This document shows, one piece after another, positions 38,215-49,548 of a DNA stretch of 64,000 nucleotides (positions are counted from its first letter, which is position 1; every line of letters begins with the position of its first letter). The stretch is from Epiperipatus broadwayi (lineage: Eukaryota; Onychophora; Udeonychophora; Euonychophora; Peripatidae). The notes below the pieces were generated by a model. The model saw only the letters and a list, made by a program, of their open reading frames with translations. It was not told where the DNA came from and did not search any database. The stretch covers positions 443,501-507,500 of the forward strand of contig JAQFVV010000317.1 in the NCBI GenBank assembly GCA_028023455.1. The letters are read 5' to 3'. The position numbers and the translations under genes are program-made.

Positions 38215-41200
38215 TTGAGCAGCTGCTGTTGGACCTTATCCTTAACAACTGATTCAAGTTAATTGTTGTTGATAAACTGTTTTTATTAGTTAGTAATTGT
38301 TGATATTCATTGACTGAGTAGTGTAAATTTGCTCAGTTTTATCATTTAATATATATTTTTAAAAAGGATGTCCCTTACATTTAAATTTATTGGAGTTTGA
38401 CTTGATTCTTTTTCAACAGAATTAACTATCTTTAATAATGAAGTTTTATTTCATTTTAGTAGTTATAGTAGTTATATATATATATATATATAGTATGTTG
38501 CCAATAGGATGATGACCCCTAGAAAATATGACGTCCCTAAATTAGGCAATACTTTTATCTAGGTACAATTTGATATTCTTAATTATTTCTAAACTATGTT
38601 TAATTAATATTAGCAATTATGAAACCCATTTATTCCATTAACAATATTACTTACCCTTTAACATTAAACAAATGCTGAAATGGCATAAGAATACTAAAAC
38701 ACTTTTTCTTATTAAGTATCTAAATATTCCTATGACTTACAATAATATTTAAATAAATATAATAAAACATCTATAATTATTAAATCTAAGTTAATGTAAT
38801 TGATAAGTTATATTGTCATTTTCTTGTATATTGATCTTATATTATTACTTTTATAGGATTATAATTAATAGTAATATACTAAGGAGATTTCTGGATTATC
38901 ATTGATTTTAAATTAGCTATTCATTCCACCTATAAGATATCAAGAGGGATTTTTCTTAACTCTATACATAATGTATCAATTAAGATAAGACTTATAACCT
39001 TAATCTGTAATTAAACTTATATTACTACTTTATATTTATGTTCTTTACATTTAACAATAACTAACTATTGTTATCTAAATTGTAATCATAATTTTATATT
39101 TATGTTCTTTACATTTAACAATAACTAACTATTTTTATCTAAATTGTAATCATAATTTATAACTTTAAATAATAACTAATCCATACTCTGATTTCCTAGA
39201 AATAAATATACTTTAATAAATTCACAATATATATTTATAAATTACTTATGTGATCATAGGCAGTTTGCAATAATTTAAGATCCCATTTGGGAAATATTTT
39301 CCCAGATAGTTGTTATACCATATCTTGTACTGAATTAATTTATCCTCCAAATCTCAAAGTTTATGTTTTGGTTAATGTGTATATTACAATTCATGCTCTC
39401 TGATGATGGTGTAGTGATGATGATCCCAACAAAAGAAATGCAACTCTAAATACTTACTTTAACTTTTAAAACATTAATTTTAATAATATTATTTACAACA
39501 TTTTGTAACAATTATTTTAAACTAACAATTATTTTAAACTACCAAGTAACTTAATAAATAACAATATTAATAACATTATATAACAATATAATACAGTAAA
39601 ATTTGAACATTTCTATTCCCCTTAATTACCATGAGATACTTAAAATATAAAAAAAAGACTCCCTATTCATACAATATAGTAGTGTTATGATATTTAACTT
39701 TATTTCTTATATCACAAAATCATACATATTTATTAAATAATCAATTTCTTTTTTATGGATTTGATTTACACTCATTACCCCTTATAGATTATGCTACAAA
39801 ATATAAGATTTAAAATATGAATTATTGTTTTATGTCTTAACTAAAATAATCTCATTATAATATTATCAAATATTACATATTTATCTGTTTATATTTGATG
39901 ATATTTAGCATTCAGTCTTTCTTTTACTTTTTACTCAGAAGAAATTAATACAATATTTATGAAAGCATTAATTTGTTTTCTGATCTCGCACTCAATTGTC
40001 CTATGGTTTTATTATCAAACCTTATAATAAAATACAGCACATGAAATTTTTTAGACTGTATCCTCTTGAACTAACTTCAACTTACAATTTATGATACCAG
40101 ACTAAATGTTGATAGAACACTCTTTGGCATATTCTAAAATTTAAAAAAATTATTATCTTCATTTTATCTAAACAACCCAGATTTTAACTTCCTGTTTCCA
40201 ATCTATACCTGTTTCATACATTTCATATAAATGGTAGCCTATAATGAATTACAAATTAGAATTAGTTATAACTCTATTACAATTATATTAAATTATTAAT
40301 AATTAAACAAAAGATCAAAATTTAAATATCTTCATTTCTCATTTCAATATTATATTCGGACACAGATATATCCCCTTATATAACTATTTTTATAGGTATA
40401 TTTCACTAGTTCATACCCATTTATTTTAATTATATACAGTCTTTAATAAAATAAAAACTTTAAACAATTAATTGCATAGATAAAGGAATCAAATTAATTA
40501 TTAATTTCCTTAGCTATTTATTTATCCTCCATATTGATAACGATTATTTTAAAGTATAAAATTAACTATATATAAATATTATGCTACAAGTTTTTTTTTT
40601 TTTTTAAATACAAGTTCATATATAAAAAAAATACTTTAACTTTTAATGGTATTCAATCATTCCAAATGCTTCAGACTATTTAAGCACCAACATTACTCTC
40701 ACTTCTGCTCTTTTTCTTCTCATAAGAAAATTATAAACTTATACAATTCTAATGTAAGCAGATTATTGACAATTTCTAGGAGTTTTTCTTCTTTTTTTTT
40801 TCCATGACAATCAAAGATTATTTTGAACTTTCGCACTGTATACTTTTAGTGTTTATTATGATATCCATATTCACCAGTCTAATACTATGCTTCAGTTCTC
40901 TCATTATTTTTTATATACTCTTTGTCAAGGTTGTCATTTCAAATAAAGTATTTACAACTCTTTAAATATAGACAAACATTATCTTCAATATACATTTTAT
41001 ATTCTCCAATAAGTTAATGTTTATTCCATTAATTTATTACATTCTTTCTATTCCCTCACATATTTATTTTTTATTAGTTGTCTTCAGTAATTATTTAATT
41101 TTTTACATATATCTTATTTTTTATTGACAATTTTAATAAATAATTCTTTCATTTTTCGAGCAGATCACTATGATAAATATAATCTTCATTTAACATTTTC

Positions 41201-41297
41201 TTTTTACATTTAGCTTGTATTACATCCATACATCCTTCTAACTTTTAATCCTTCATTTACCATATATATATATATATATATATATATGCCATATAAA

Positions 41298-41334
<37 letters not shown>
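38215..41334. other. AT-rich, G-poor non-coding DNA before the giant-LTR element
   Basis: No gene. A (TA)n run lies at 38474-38492, a 64-bp tandem duplication at 39029-39157 (unit starting TTATATTTATGTTC), and interrupted (TA)n at 41262-41334 directly before the LTR. From about 38500 on, G is scarcer than C on the plus strand, as in the LTRs, so part may be an older relative of that family, but I could not align it. Confidence 0.45.
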
Positions 41335-41337
<3 letters not shown>

Positions 41338-44226
41338 ACCCTTACTTCTTGATATATAAAATAGTTTAAAATACAACTAGCTCAGTTACATTATTATGCT
41401 TCATTAAAATTTGCATATCTATCTTTAATATACTTTTATATTATCATATCTTAATTAAATTTATTATCAATCATCAAAATCAATATAGTTCTAGATTATA
41501 CTAATTAAATAAGTATTTATAAAATTATGAGACTGCGAAGTAAAGTTACAAAGTAATAAGCAGATTTACACTGAGTCAATATCTCCCAAGATACTGTCTC
41601 AATGGCATAAGAATACTACCACTACCTTATCACCTTACCACTACATCTATAGCATTCTTATGGCTTTTAAATGAAATAAATTATCTTTAATAATACTAAA
41701 ATAATTCCTAACTTTTAACTTAAAATATAATTAAATAATCTCAGGTTCTTCTAAGCTGTTTTAAAATAATAATAACTCATGTAAATAAGTATGATGTGGG
41801 ATTTTATATCAAACTTAAATACACCTAACTTATTTTAATAATAATAATAAATAATAATCTTAAAGTGTAATTTAATCTCATCTATTTCTATGATATAATC
41901 AATCACTAAATAAATAAATAATTATATGTAGATCTTTTATTTCATATGGTATCTTCATTTTAAAATAGATCAAAATCTTATACTTAATAATCTGTGGCAA
42001 TAAACAATATTGTATTCTTATAATGTGTATTATAATCATCTTATGACCATTGCAATATTTTATGTTCATGTCAATCAATTCTTATAAAATAATGTTAAGC
42101 AAATATGGTATTCAATTCTAAGTAATAATAACAAATTCAATTTTGTGCAAATATTATGTTTATTTCAAATCATCTGATGTCAAAATGCTGAGGTGAAAAA
42201 TAATGAAACTCGACACACTTTTAAAACAAATTAACAAATTTATTTACAATAACTTCAAATAAAATTTATTTACACTATTTACAGTTTATAACTTATGACA
42301 ACAAATAAAATAAAAATAAGAAATACAAATATAAGAGGCTTACACTGTTATTAACTTATGTACTTAATAAGCAATTACACATTCCTTCAAATGCTATATT
42401 AATAATATTACAGTGTGTTTTTCTTAAACTTAGATTTTTAAAATAACTAGTAATGTACTTTAATTACTACAAATAACAATACATGTCAAGACTATTTATG
42501 TAGCATGTGTACATAATGTAGCTTTACCTATTAAATAACTACATTAATTAAATATCATTTATAATGTATTATCATGTATTCACTTTATTACTAGCATTGC
42601 TTAATATCTGTATATAAAATCAATATCTCTTTATAATGTAAAACAAATGATTGGCTATAATTATATTCCACCTAATGTAATTCCTGTTATATGTTTTATA
42701 AAATATGCATTCTATATCTGTATTATTCAAACATTAATATTTAAATCATTTATCAATTTTAAATTCATAAAACATTACATTAGATAAATTTTATGATTCC
42801 TTTCTGTGTAAAATCATTATTTTACCCTATGTGCTTTACTAACCTTTCTAATAAATTTCTATCTATAAAACATATTCTAAACTCATTTAAAACATTTTCC
42901 GGAAAACAAATATCAACTTCAAATAAAATATTCATTATCCAAATTACTCATACTATATTGTCTATACTTAGTAAACTTTTCAATCTAAATATAGGCTTCT
43001 ACTCATAACGTAACTTAACTTATTCAATAAACAAAATACACAAAAATATAGACTTTTAAAATCCTTTTCTAAATTGCAAAAATAAAATAATTACTTAGAT
43101 AAATAATAAACATCATTTTAATACTAAGCATAAATAAAAATATCAAAATTATTTACGAAAGAATCATATAATTATTTCTAAGCTTTTACGTAATGTTGTA
43201 TCATGTTTATATTATAAATTAAAAATTATGCATATTTTAATAAAGTTTGTTGTCAATATAATGTATGTGTTTTCATAATATATTTATCCATTCATTCTAC
43301 AACAACATAATATTCAGTTGATCTAAAGAAAAACATATTAAATTCATTAAAAATCATTATACAATATTTTTTACCATAATAATAATATTGTCCATTCTGC
43401 TATCCAGTATTCTTCGGAATTTGCAGCTTCATAAAATAAAAATCATTCACATTTTCACTCATAAACATTCATTAGAATATTCCGTGTTATATTAATTATA
43501 AAAATAAGTTTATGTAATTAATTATTATATTATTTTTAAGTTACTATTTAATAAATGTACCTAACCTACTTTTTAAGAGTTTAATAATATTTAAATTTTA
43601 TGTTAAATAAATAAAATAAAATTCATATTACATAGTCCAGCGTCGATTTTTGTTCTACCATAAAAGTTCTAACAAATATCCTCCGTATAAAGTCAATAAA
43701 ACACTATTTCCTGTTCCGTTGTATCACGTGTTTCTTGAAAGTTTATAATAAAAAAATGATAACGTTCTTTTTTTAAAAATAAAAATAAGTTCCCCAAGAA
43801 AACAAAATAAAATTAAAAATAGTTTATAAGTTCTTTGGATCCAATTCTTCATCAGATTATTATTTGAAAGTTATTATTTCAACTTAGTTTATAATTGATA
43901 AAATTGTCATTTAATTATTTTTCAATTAACTTGGTTTGGCTTGGCTTAGTTTAACTTGATTTGGATATCCATGTATTACTTGCGCATTTGTAAATACCAT
44001 ATTCCGGTAAGAATTAATTTTTCCATCTATAACGTCCAGCGTTTAGATAACTTTAATAAAATAATTTTATTATATTACGATTTTTTAAAATACTTATACT
44101 TATAATATATTTGCCTTTTCAAATTATCAATCTCTAGTCTTTTAAGCATAAAGACTTAACAAGGCAAGTATTTATTTAAAATTACTACTGCATCTTATAT
44201 CTTTCCTTAAGATACATATTTTACTT

Positions 44227-44439
44227 CTATAATTTGTCAAAATACTTTCTTTTACAGAAATATTTATATTTCTTTAAAATATCTATTAGTAATAGACAAT
44301 AGTAATTTAACTTTTGAAAACTATTTTTAGTCCAAAATACTACTTTTCTCCATCTTGTAGTTTTATGTACTAATCCAGCGTCTGTTACTTCTATAGCATA
44401 AAGTTTCTGATATATTTCTCCGATACGTGATGTTTCCAT
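44227..44439 (-). CDS. Small LTR-internal ORF, 70 aa (3' LTR copy)
   Basis: It starts METSRIGEIYQKLYAIEVTD and contains AGLVHKTTRWRKVVFWT. It lies about 200 nt downstream of the predicted start site, after one very short upstream ORF. A copy is in the other LTR and a diverged 43-aa version in the solo LTR. The conserved string is also conserved at DNA level, so this may be an RNA or DNA signal rather than a protein. No known domain. Confidence 0.3.
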   Translation of the reverse strand: METSRIGEIYQKLYAIEVTDAGLVHKTTRWRKVVFWTKNSFQKLNYYCLLLIDILKKYKYFCKRKYFDKL

Positions 44440-44667
44440 TGATTATTTGTACGTAAATTGAGTTTCGATATTGAGAAGATGATAGGGAATTATTAAGATA
44501 TCTACTGCATATTCATTACTTTAAAAATATAAAATTATATACAATAACACTCTTATGATTTTACAACTGATTTTAAGAGCGTTTATAAATTTACTTAGCT
44601 ATTTTTTTAATAGCACAAACGACTTAGAAGTTTTATTGTAGAGAGACCCCCTCAACAATTGAATCCA

Positions 44668-44702
44668 GCTTATATACTGCCAGAAACTCCTTATCTGATT
44701 GG
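44668..44702 (-). promoter_or_regulatory. LTR promoter, CCAAT and TATA boxes (3' LTR copy)
   Basis: On the minus strand ACCAATCA (CCAAT at 44702-44698) is followed by GTATATAAGC (TATATAA at 44676-44670), then TGGATTCAATTG. It is about 0.9 kb inside the LTR, so U3 is about 0.93 kb and R-U5 about 3.3 kb if transcription starts about 30 nt downstream. Confidence 0.6.
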
Positions 44703-45585
44703 TATGATTAAACAATCAAACTTTGCTTATTTACATATTTACCAACACAATATTAAAAATAAATAATGACTTATTTAATATTTGATATTTTATCAAATTC
44801 TTTCAAAACAATATTTATCGTTTATTTAAATCTATTAAACATTCTTTTGAAATATTATTTCTCACTTGATTTAAATCTTAACTTTTATAAGATCATTTAA
44901 AATAAACTAAATCTTTTTAAATACGTTATATTTTTAAGACAATATTTTTTAAAATCAAATTTAATATTTTACATTAATATCTTTATTTTTATCTCGTGAT
45001 AACTCACGTATTATTTATAAATTTTACAACATGATTTTTTGTAAAATAATTATGCAACTTTATTAGACAACTTCCACGCATGTGTGTATAACATCTGTTC
45101 TTTATAACACAAGAACGCTTGTCTAAAAATAAACTTAACAATTGCTTTTTTAAAATAAATATTTATTTTTAAAATAAATAAGATATTATATCAGATTTTA
45201 AAATAATTATTTGATATGATTAAAATCAAATATTAATCTCAATTTAAGTACTTATAATTTAAAATATTTTTATTCACTTTTAACATATATTTCAAATTAA
45301 ATAAATATCTTTGTCTAATTTTAACTTGTCTTTTAAATACTTTAGCTTCAAACATTTGTTATTAAATTTATTAATGCAGTATTACATCATAATCATCATC
45401 ATTTTAAATATCTTCTCAATACCAACACAATTCACATATCAAATACTCATAGATTGCTTTAATTAAACTTATGGTAACATTACCACAAGCAAAGTCAACA
45501 TCACACTTTTAAAATACTTCTTAAATTTAAAATTTTCTACTAAATTAGCACAAAACTTAAATGGTGACCCATATAAAAGGGCACA

Positions 45586-45600
45586 TATTCCCCTCCTTCG
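45586..45600 (-). promoter_or_regulatory. Polypurine tract
   Basis: On the minus strand CGAAGGAGGGGAATA lies directly against the TGTGCCC start of the 3' LTR, the position where the RNase H-resistant primer for plus-strand DNA synthesis is expected. Confidence 0.85.
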
Positions 45601-46391
45601 GATAAAATTTTAAATTTAACATCCATTCTTTATTATCTTCAATCCACATTTATCAATTTTATCTTTCTTATCATTTAAATATCATAACACATTACTTTAT
45701 CACAAAGTTTCATAAAGCATTGAAATATCATCTCAAATTTCACTAAGAAAACACTTTTAAATAAACTACAATGACTTCTTTACTTCATAAATTAAGTTTC
45801 ACTTCTCTTTCCTTATCTCTTAATTAGGTTACTTTCATTTCCCTAATATTTCTACAAATATCAAGTATTTAAATTCTCTTAAATACACCTTTACATAAGC
45901 TACTAAAAATACATATTACTATAGTTAATACTATATTTTAAATTACTCTATGTATTTTATTTATAACTTATTGCTAATTTCATTAGCAATCTTATAGATT
46001 ATTATTCAGCAAATCTATATATTTCTCTTTTAAAATGATTAACTTCATCTTTTAAGATTGATCACTTTCATGATCACTACCTTAATACAAATTAATCTTT
46101 TATAAGATTTAATTATATATACTTTAAACATATGAGTTTTATACTCTTTAACTCTATTATTTAACTTCTTGTTTAAAATATATTTACTTCAATAGCTAAT
46201 TCCATTTCTACTTAGTCATTATGACAAAACTTATTTCTTCTTAAAATATCATTTACATATTTTGTAAATTTCTTCAACTAAAACTTTATTCACTATGCTA
46301 ATTTATTATATAATAAATTATTTCTTTATGTCAAGCATTATATTTAAACATGACATTAAAATATTTATACATATTATTTTAAAATTACAAC

Positions 46392-46616
46392 TCACATCTC
46401 AGATGGAAATGGAATTAGGCTCCTTGCATTATAAGTTCCCTTTTCCCCATCTGGTGTGGTTAACATAAACGCATTCTCTCCTACTTTGCAGGATATTCTA
46501 TATGGACCTTCATATAGACTAAGAAATTTTTTAAATTGATTTCTTTGTAGGTTGCTAACATAGAAATATCTTAGGTTTGTTTTACAAAAAAAAATACTAA
46601 TATAATATAATGCCAT
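46392..46616 (-). pseudogene. Integrase C-terminal (GPY/F) remnant
   Basis: The last 50 or so residues read NQFKKFLSLYEGPYRIS, then KVGENAFMLTTPDGEKG and NARSLIPF, ending in a stop. This is the GPY/F module that closes the Ty3/gypsy and retroviral-type integrase. The N-terminal half of the frame (ALYYISIFFCKTNL) is not integrase-like and is probably deletion junction sequence; the ATG is not a real start. Only about 93 bp separate it from the end of Gag, so the entire protease-RT-RNase H-integrase core has been lost. Confidence 0.75.
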
Positions 46617-46709
46617 AATACATTATCAAATACACATCTTCTTTGAGAATTACCTATCTTAATTTTTTTAAATATATTCTTCTCTAAATCTAAACTTTAA
46701 TTCTCTTTT

Positions 46710-48521
46710 TTAATTCAACTTTTTACTACCAGTTTTATTATCTGGTCTCTTCAAAATGGTAGTTATACCACTTGTAGAAGGCTGATTTTGCAAATCATCA
46801 CTTCTATCTCTATTTGTATTATACTGTACAGTTTTCTTAACATATGGAGACATTCTATTTCTACCTTTATAACTAAAACTTCTCTTAAAGCCTCCAGGAG
46901 ATTTTAATCCAGTATTAATACTAAGACTTGCTAATGGGTAATTATTTTTATCCCTATTTACCCTAAACTTATTATCAATAGATAACTCTGCTACTTCCAG
47001 AGCATCTAATATTTCGGAGACTTCCTCAATTGTCCCACGGTCAGCAGCTATTAACAACTGTTCCACATGCTTTGGTAAGTTGTGTCTAACTATTCTGACA
47101 ATTTGTCCCTCCGATAATGGACAAGCAGTCAAAGTCTTCAAACGAACGGCTTGACTTCGGAAAAAACTGGTGTAGCTGCCTTTGCTAACTTGGTACTTAT
47201 CTTGGGTAATTTGATACCGAATGCAATCCTGTTTGTCGGAGTTCCAGAAGCTCCCGACAATAAAACATTTGAAATCACCATACGTCATGGGTTTCTCGAA
47301 CAGAGATTGCCACCAATCTTTAGCTACTCCGTATAAATGATTGCTACACACGGCTACTTTCTCCTTTTCAGACAAAGAACATATCGAAAACAATTCATCT
47401 AGATTGTTTAGAAACTCCGAGGGGTTTTCCATGTATTCCCCTTTAAATGGTTTAACTTTCATAAACCTTAAGGCCATAGAATTATTTGAACTACCCTCAT
47501 GACTAATTACTTCTCTAGTTGGTCTATTGTCAATTTCCTTCACAAGAGTATTGTCTGACTGATTATTATTATTACTACTTGGCTTAATTAACTCTATATT
47601 ATTCATTTGTGAAGAATCAACATAGTCAACATATGCTTTACTACTTATTTTTCCGGTAAACATTTCTGCCTTGGCATTACATATACTTTTCATTTCCATT
47701 TGATCATATACTTGCTGAAATTTTCCTTCTAAGTCCATCTGTTCAAGCACTTGCTTCACATACCCTTTTTGCTCTTTTCTGAACTCATCTAGATTCTTGT
47801 CTAAAATTTCTTTATAACTGTTATTACTTTGTTCTATCATTCCTGCATGATCCTTTATATCCTTCTGAATACGTTTTATATTTTCTCCAACTTTCGATCG
47901 ATATTTATTTTCATCGACCTTTTTAACATCTATACTCTTAAATTTCTCTACTAATTCCTGCTCTATTTCATTTTTTATGTCCCTTTTTGTCTGAATTATA
48001 GCACTCTTAACATCTTTGATATCTTCATTAAGATTACTCACTTGGTTTTTAACATCACCAATTTCAACATTAACTTTATATTTATAATCCTCAATTTTTA
48101 AGGTTAAATTATTATTATTAATTTTACATTGATCAATAGATTCAGCTATTTGATCTCTTAGTCCTTTAATTGTGTTTTCTGAAAACTCATGAAATTTACT
48201 TTCTAGCCTTTCTTGATTTCTATCATCAACTTTTAGTATTTCTAATTTTAAAGACTCAATTACTTCTTCATTCTTATCAAATCTTATATCTATATTATCC
48301 ATTTTTATATTTATATTTTTTATCTCATTCCTAATAGAATTATTATCTTCTTTTAAAGAATCTAATTTAAGACTATTTTTATAACTCTCCTCTTTCATTT
48401 CTTTCATATCTTCTTTTAAAGATTTACTCTCCTCTTTCATTTCTTCTTTTAAAGAATCTAATTTAATATTATTATCTTCTTTCATTTCTTTCATATCTTC
48501 TTTTAAAGATTTATATCTCAT
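46710..48521 (-). CDS. gag: Gag of the giant-LTR element, 603 aa
   Basis: It is the structural protein that packages element RNA into particles. Residues 1-60 are an imperfect SLKEDMKEMK/SLKEEMKEES repeat, and residues 1-300 as a whole are Lys/Glu/Ile/Asn-rich heptad-like sequence, predicted coiled coil. Residues about 349-515 form a Ty3/gypsy capsid (Retrotrans_gag) domain: FMKVKPFKGEYMENPSEFLN, VAVCSNHLYGVAKDWWQSLF, SYTSFFRSQAVRL and PLSEGQIVRIVRHNLP. Residues 520-603 are basic with Ser/Asn, and no CCHC zinc knuckle is present, so RNA binding would rely on the basic tail. The chosen ATG lies in A-rich sequence after a one-base shift from an upstream SLKEEMKK frame, so the original start may lie further upstream at 48840. 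The frame is intact, which agrees with the young LTRs. Confidence 0.88.
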   Translation of the reverse strand: MRYKSLKEDMKEMKEDNNIKLDSLKEEMKEESKSLKEDMKEMKEESYKNSLKLDSLKEDNNSIRNEIKNINIKMDNIDIRFDKNEEVIESLKLEILKVDDRNQERLESKFHEFSENTIKGLRDQIAESIDQCKINNNNLTLKIEDYKYKVNVEIGDVKNQVSNLNEDIKDVKSAIIQTKRDIKNEIEQELVEKFKSIDVKKVDENKYRSKVGENIKRIQKDIKDHAGMIEQSNNSYKEILDKNLDEFRKEQKGYVKQVLEQMDLEGKFQQVYDQMEMKSICNAKAEMFTGKISSKAYVDYVDSSQMNNIELIKPSSNNNNQSDNTLVKEIDNRPTREVISHEGSSNNSMALRFMKVKPFKGEYMENPSEFLNNLDELFSICSLSEKEKVAVCSNHLYGVAKDWWQSLFEKPMTYGDFKCFIVGSFWNSDKQDCIRYQITQDKYQVSKGSYTSFFRSQAVRLKTLTACPLSEGQIVRIVRHNLPKHVEQLLIAADRGTIEEVSEILDALEVAELSIDNKFRVNRDKNNYPLASLSINTGLKSPGGFKRSFSYKGRNRMSPYVKKTVQYNTNRDRSDDLQNQPSTSGITTILKRPDNKTGSKKLN

Positions 48522-48609
48522 TTTTTCATTTCTTCTTTTAAAGACTTATTATCCTTTCATAGAATTAATAATACTTTGACATCATTAATTTTAAAATGTT
48601 TCATCAAAA

Positions 48610-48840
48610 TCAGACTATTGAAAAGTTCTCTACATCTTTCTCAGTTTTCACTACTTCTTTTTCTACAGTTTTAAAAATTATCTCTTCCTCCTCCTCTATT
48701 TCACTATCCATATTTTGAGTATTTTCTAATACTATTTCTGAATTTGCTGATTTTTCTATTTCTTTGCTCTCCACACAACTATTATCTTCTACAACAAAAT
48801 TTGACATTTCAACTTCTAAATCTTTATCCCAATTATTCAT
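48610..48840 (-). CDS. Acidic 76-aa frame upstream of Gag, possible original Gag start
   Basis: MNNWDKDLEVEMSNFVVEDN begins a very acidic stretch (SEIEEEEEIIF) that ends in a stop 88 bp before the Gag ATG. Between them another frame reads DNKSLKEEMKK before a TGA, using the same repeat phrase as the Gag N terminus. I infer that this frame and Gag were once one protein and that a stop and one or two small indels separated them. Alternatively it is a separate leader peptide. Confidence 0.45.
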   Translation of the reverse strand: MNNWDKDLEVEMSNFVVEDNSCVESKEIEKSANSEIVLENTQNMDSEIEEEEEIIFKTVEKEVVKTEKDVENFSIV

Positions 48841-49528
48841 TTTTATATTTTTTTAAAATTCAATCCTAACAATATGCAGTACTTATTATTTTATACTTTT
48901 TTAAAATACAATTCCCCATCAACCTTCCCATCTCCACTCAACTCACTTTTACAACTAATCATATAATAGTATCCTCAAAAACTCTACATTACTTACTATT
49001 AAATAATTATATAAATTTCAATAACAAAATTGTGTCATATCATTTATTTTTACACCTATGACCCACAGACAATTTGCACATAATATATAATATTAAATAT
49101 CCATTTAAAATATTTCAAGAATTGATATGGTCATATTATAATATAATTATTTGCCACATTTCTATAATTTATTGTTTTATTAACTTAAAATCAACATAGT
49201 ATTTAACTTCAAAGAATAATCATATTACAGATACCACATGAAAATATAATACTCTACTAATAAAATTTTTATTTTAATTTTATTTTAATTTTATAATCAA
49301 CATCTAATCAATTATAAATATTATTATAAAATACTAATTATACTTATCACTTTATTCTCCTAACATATACTAATCCTAAAATTATATATCTTAATCCTTA
49401 ATTAAATATTTAGCCTAAAACGTTGTGGCCAAAAACTTTCTTGACCACCTATCGGGCTGATAAAATTGTAACTTTAACATATCAAACCGATAACGTTTGA
49501 ACATCTAAATCCTACTTAAACATATCAT

Positions 49529-49548
49529 GCCAATAACGTTGAGCGCCA
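49529..49548 (-). promoter_or_regulatory. Candidate primer-binding site
   Basis: On the minus strand TGGCGCTCAACGTTATTGGC starts 16 bases after the inner end of the 5' LTR. TGG is the complement of a tRNA CCA end, and TGGCGC(C/T)CAACGT resembles the sequence at this position in many invertebrate gypsy elements. Two weaker relatives of the AACGTT core follow downstream (49492-49497 and 49419-49424). The priming tRNA was not identified. Confidence 0.5.

Larger units (their letters stand above)
41335..45585 (-). repeat. 3' LTR of the giant-LTR element, 4251 bp
   Basis: TGTACCCTTAC... to ...AAAAGGGCACA. Preceded on the plus strand by a long (TA)n tract ending ATAT. Followed by the polypurine tract (complement CCCCTCCTTC). 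Colinear with the right LTR at an offset of 8230. Confidence 0.93.

Noticed and set aside
42793-43008. 71-aa plus-strand frame repeated at 51024-51239
   Set aside because: It is identical only because it lies in both LTRs, is antisense to the element, and has no domain; the equivalent stretch in the solo LTR is not kept open with similar residues.
47151-47336. 61-aa plus-strand frame
   Set aside because: It is the antisense shadow of the Gag capsid region.
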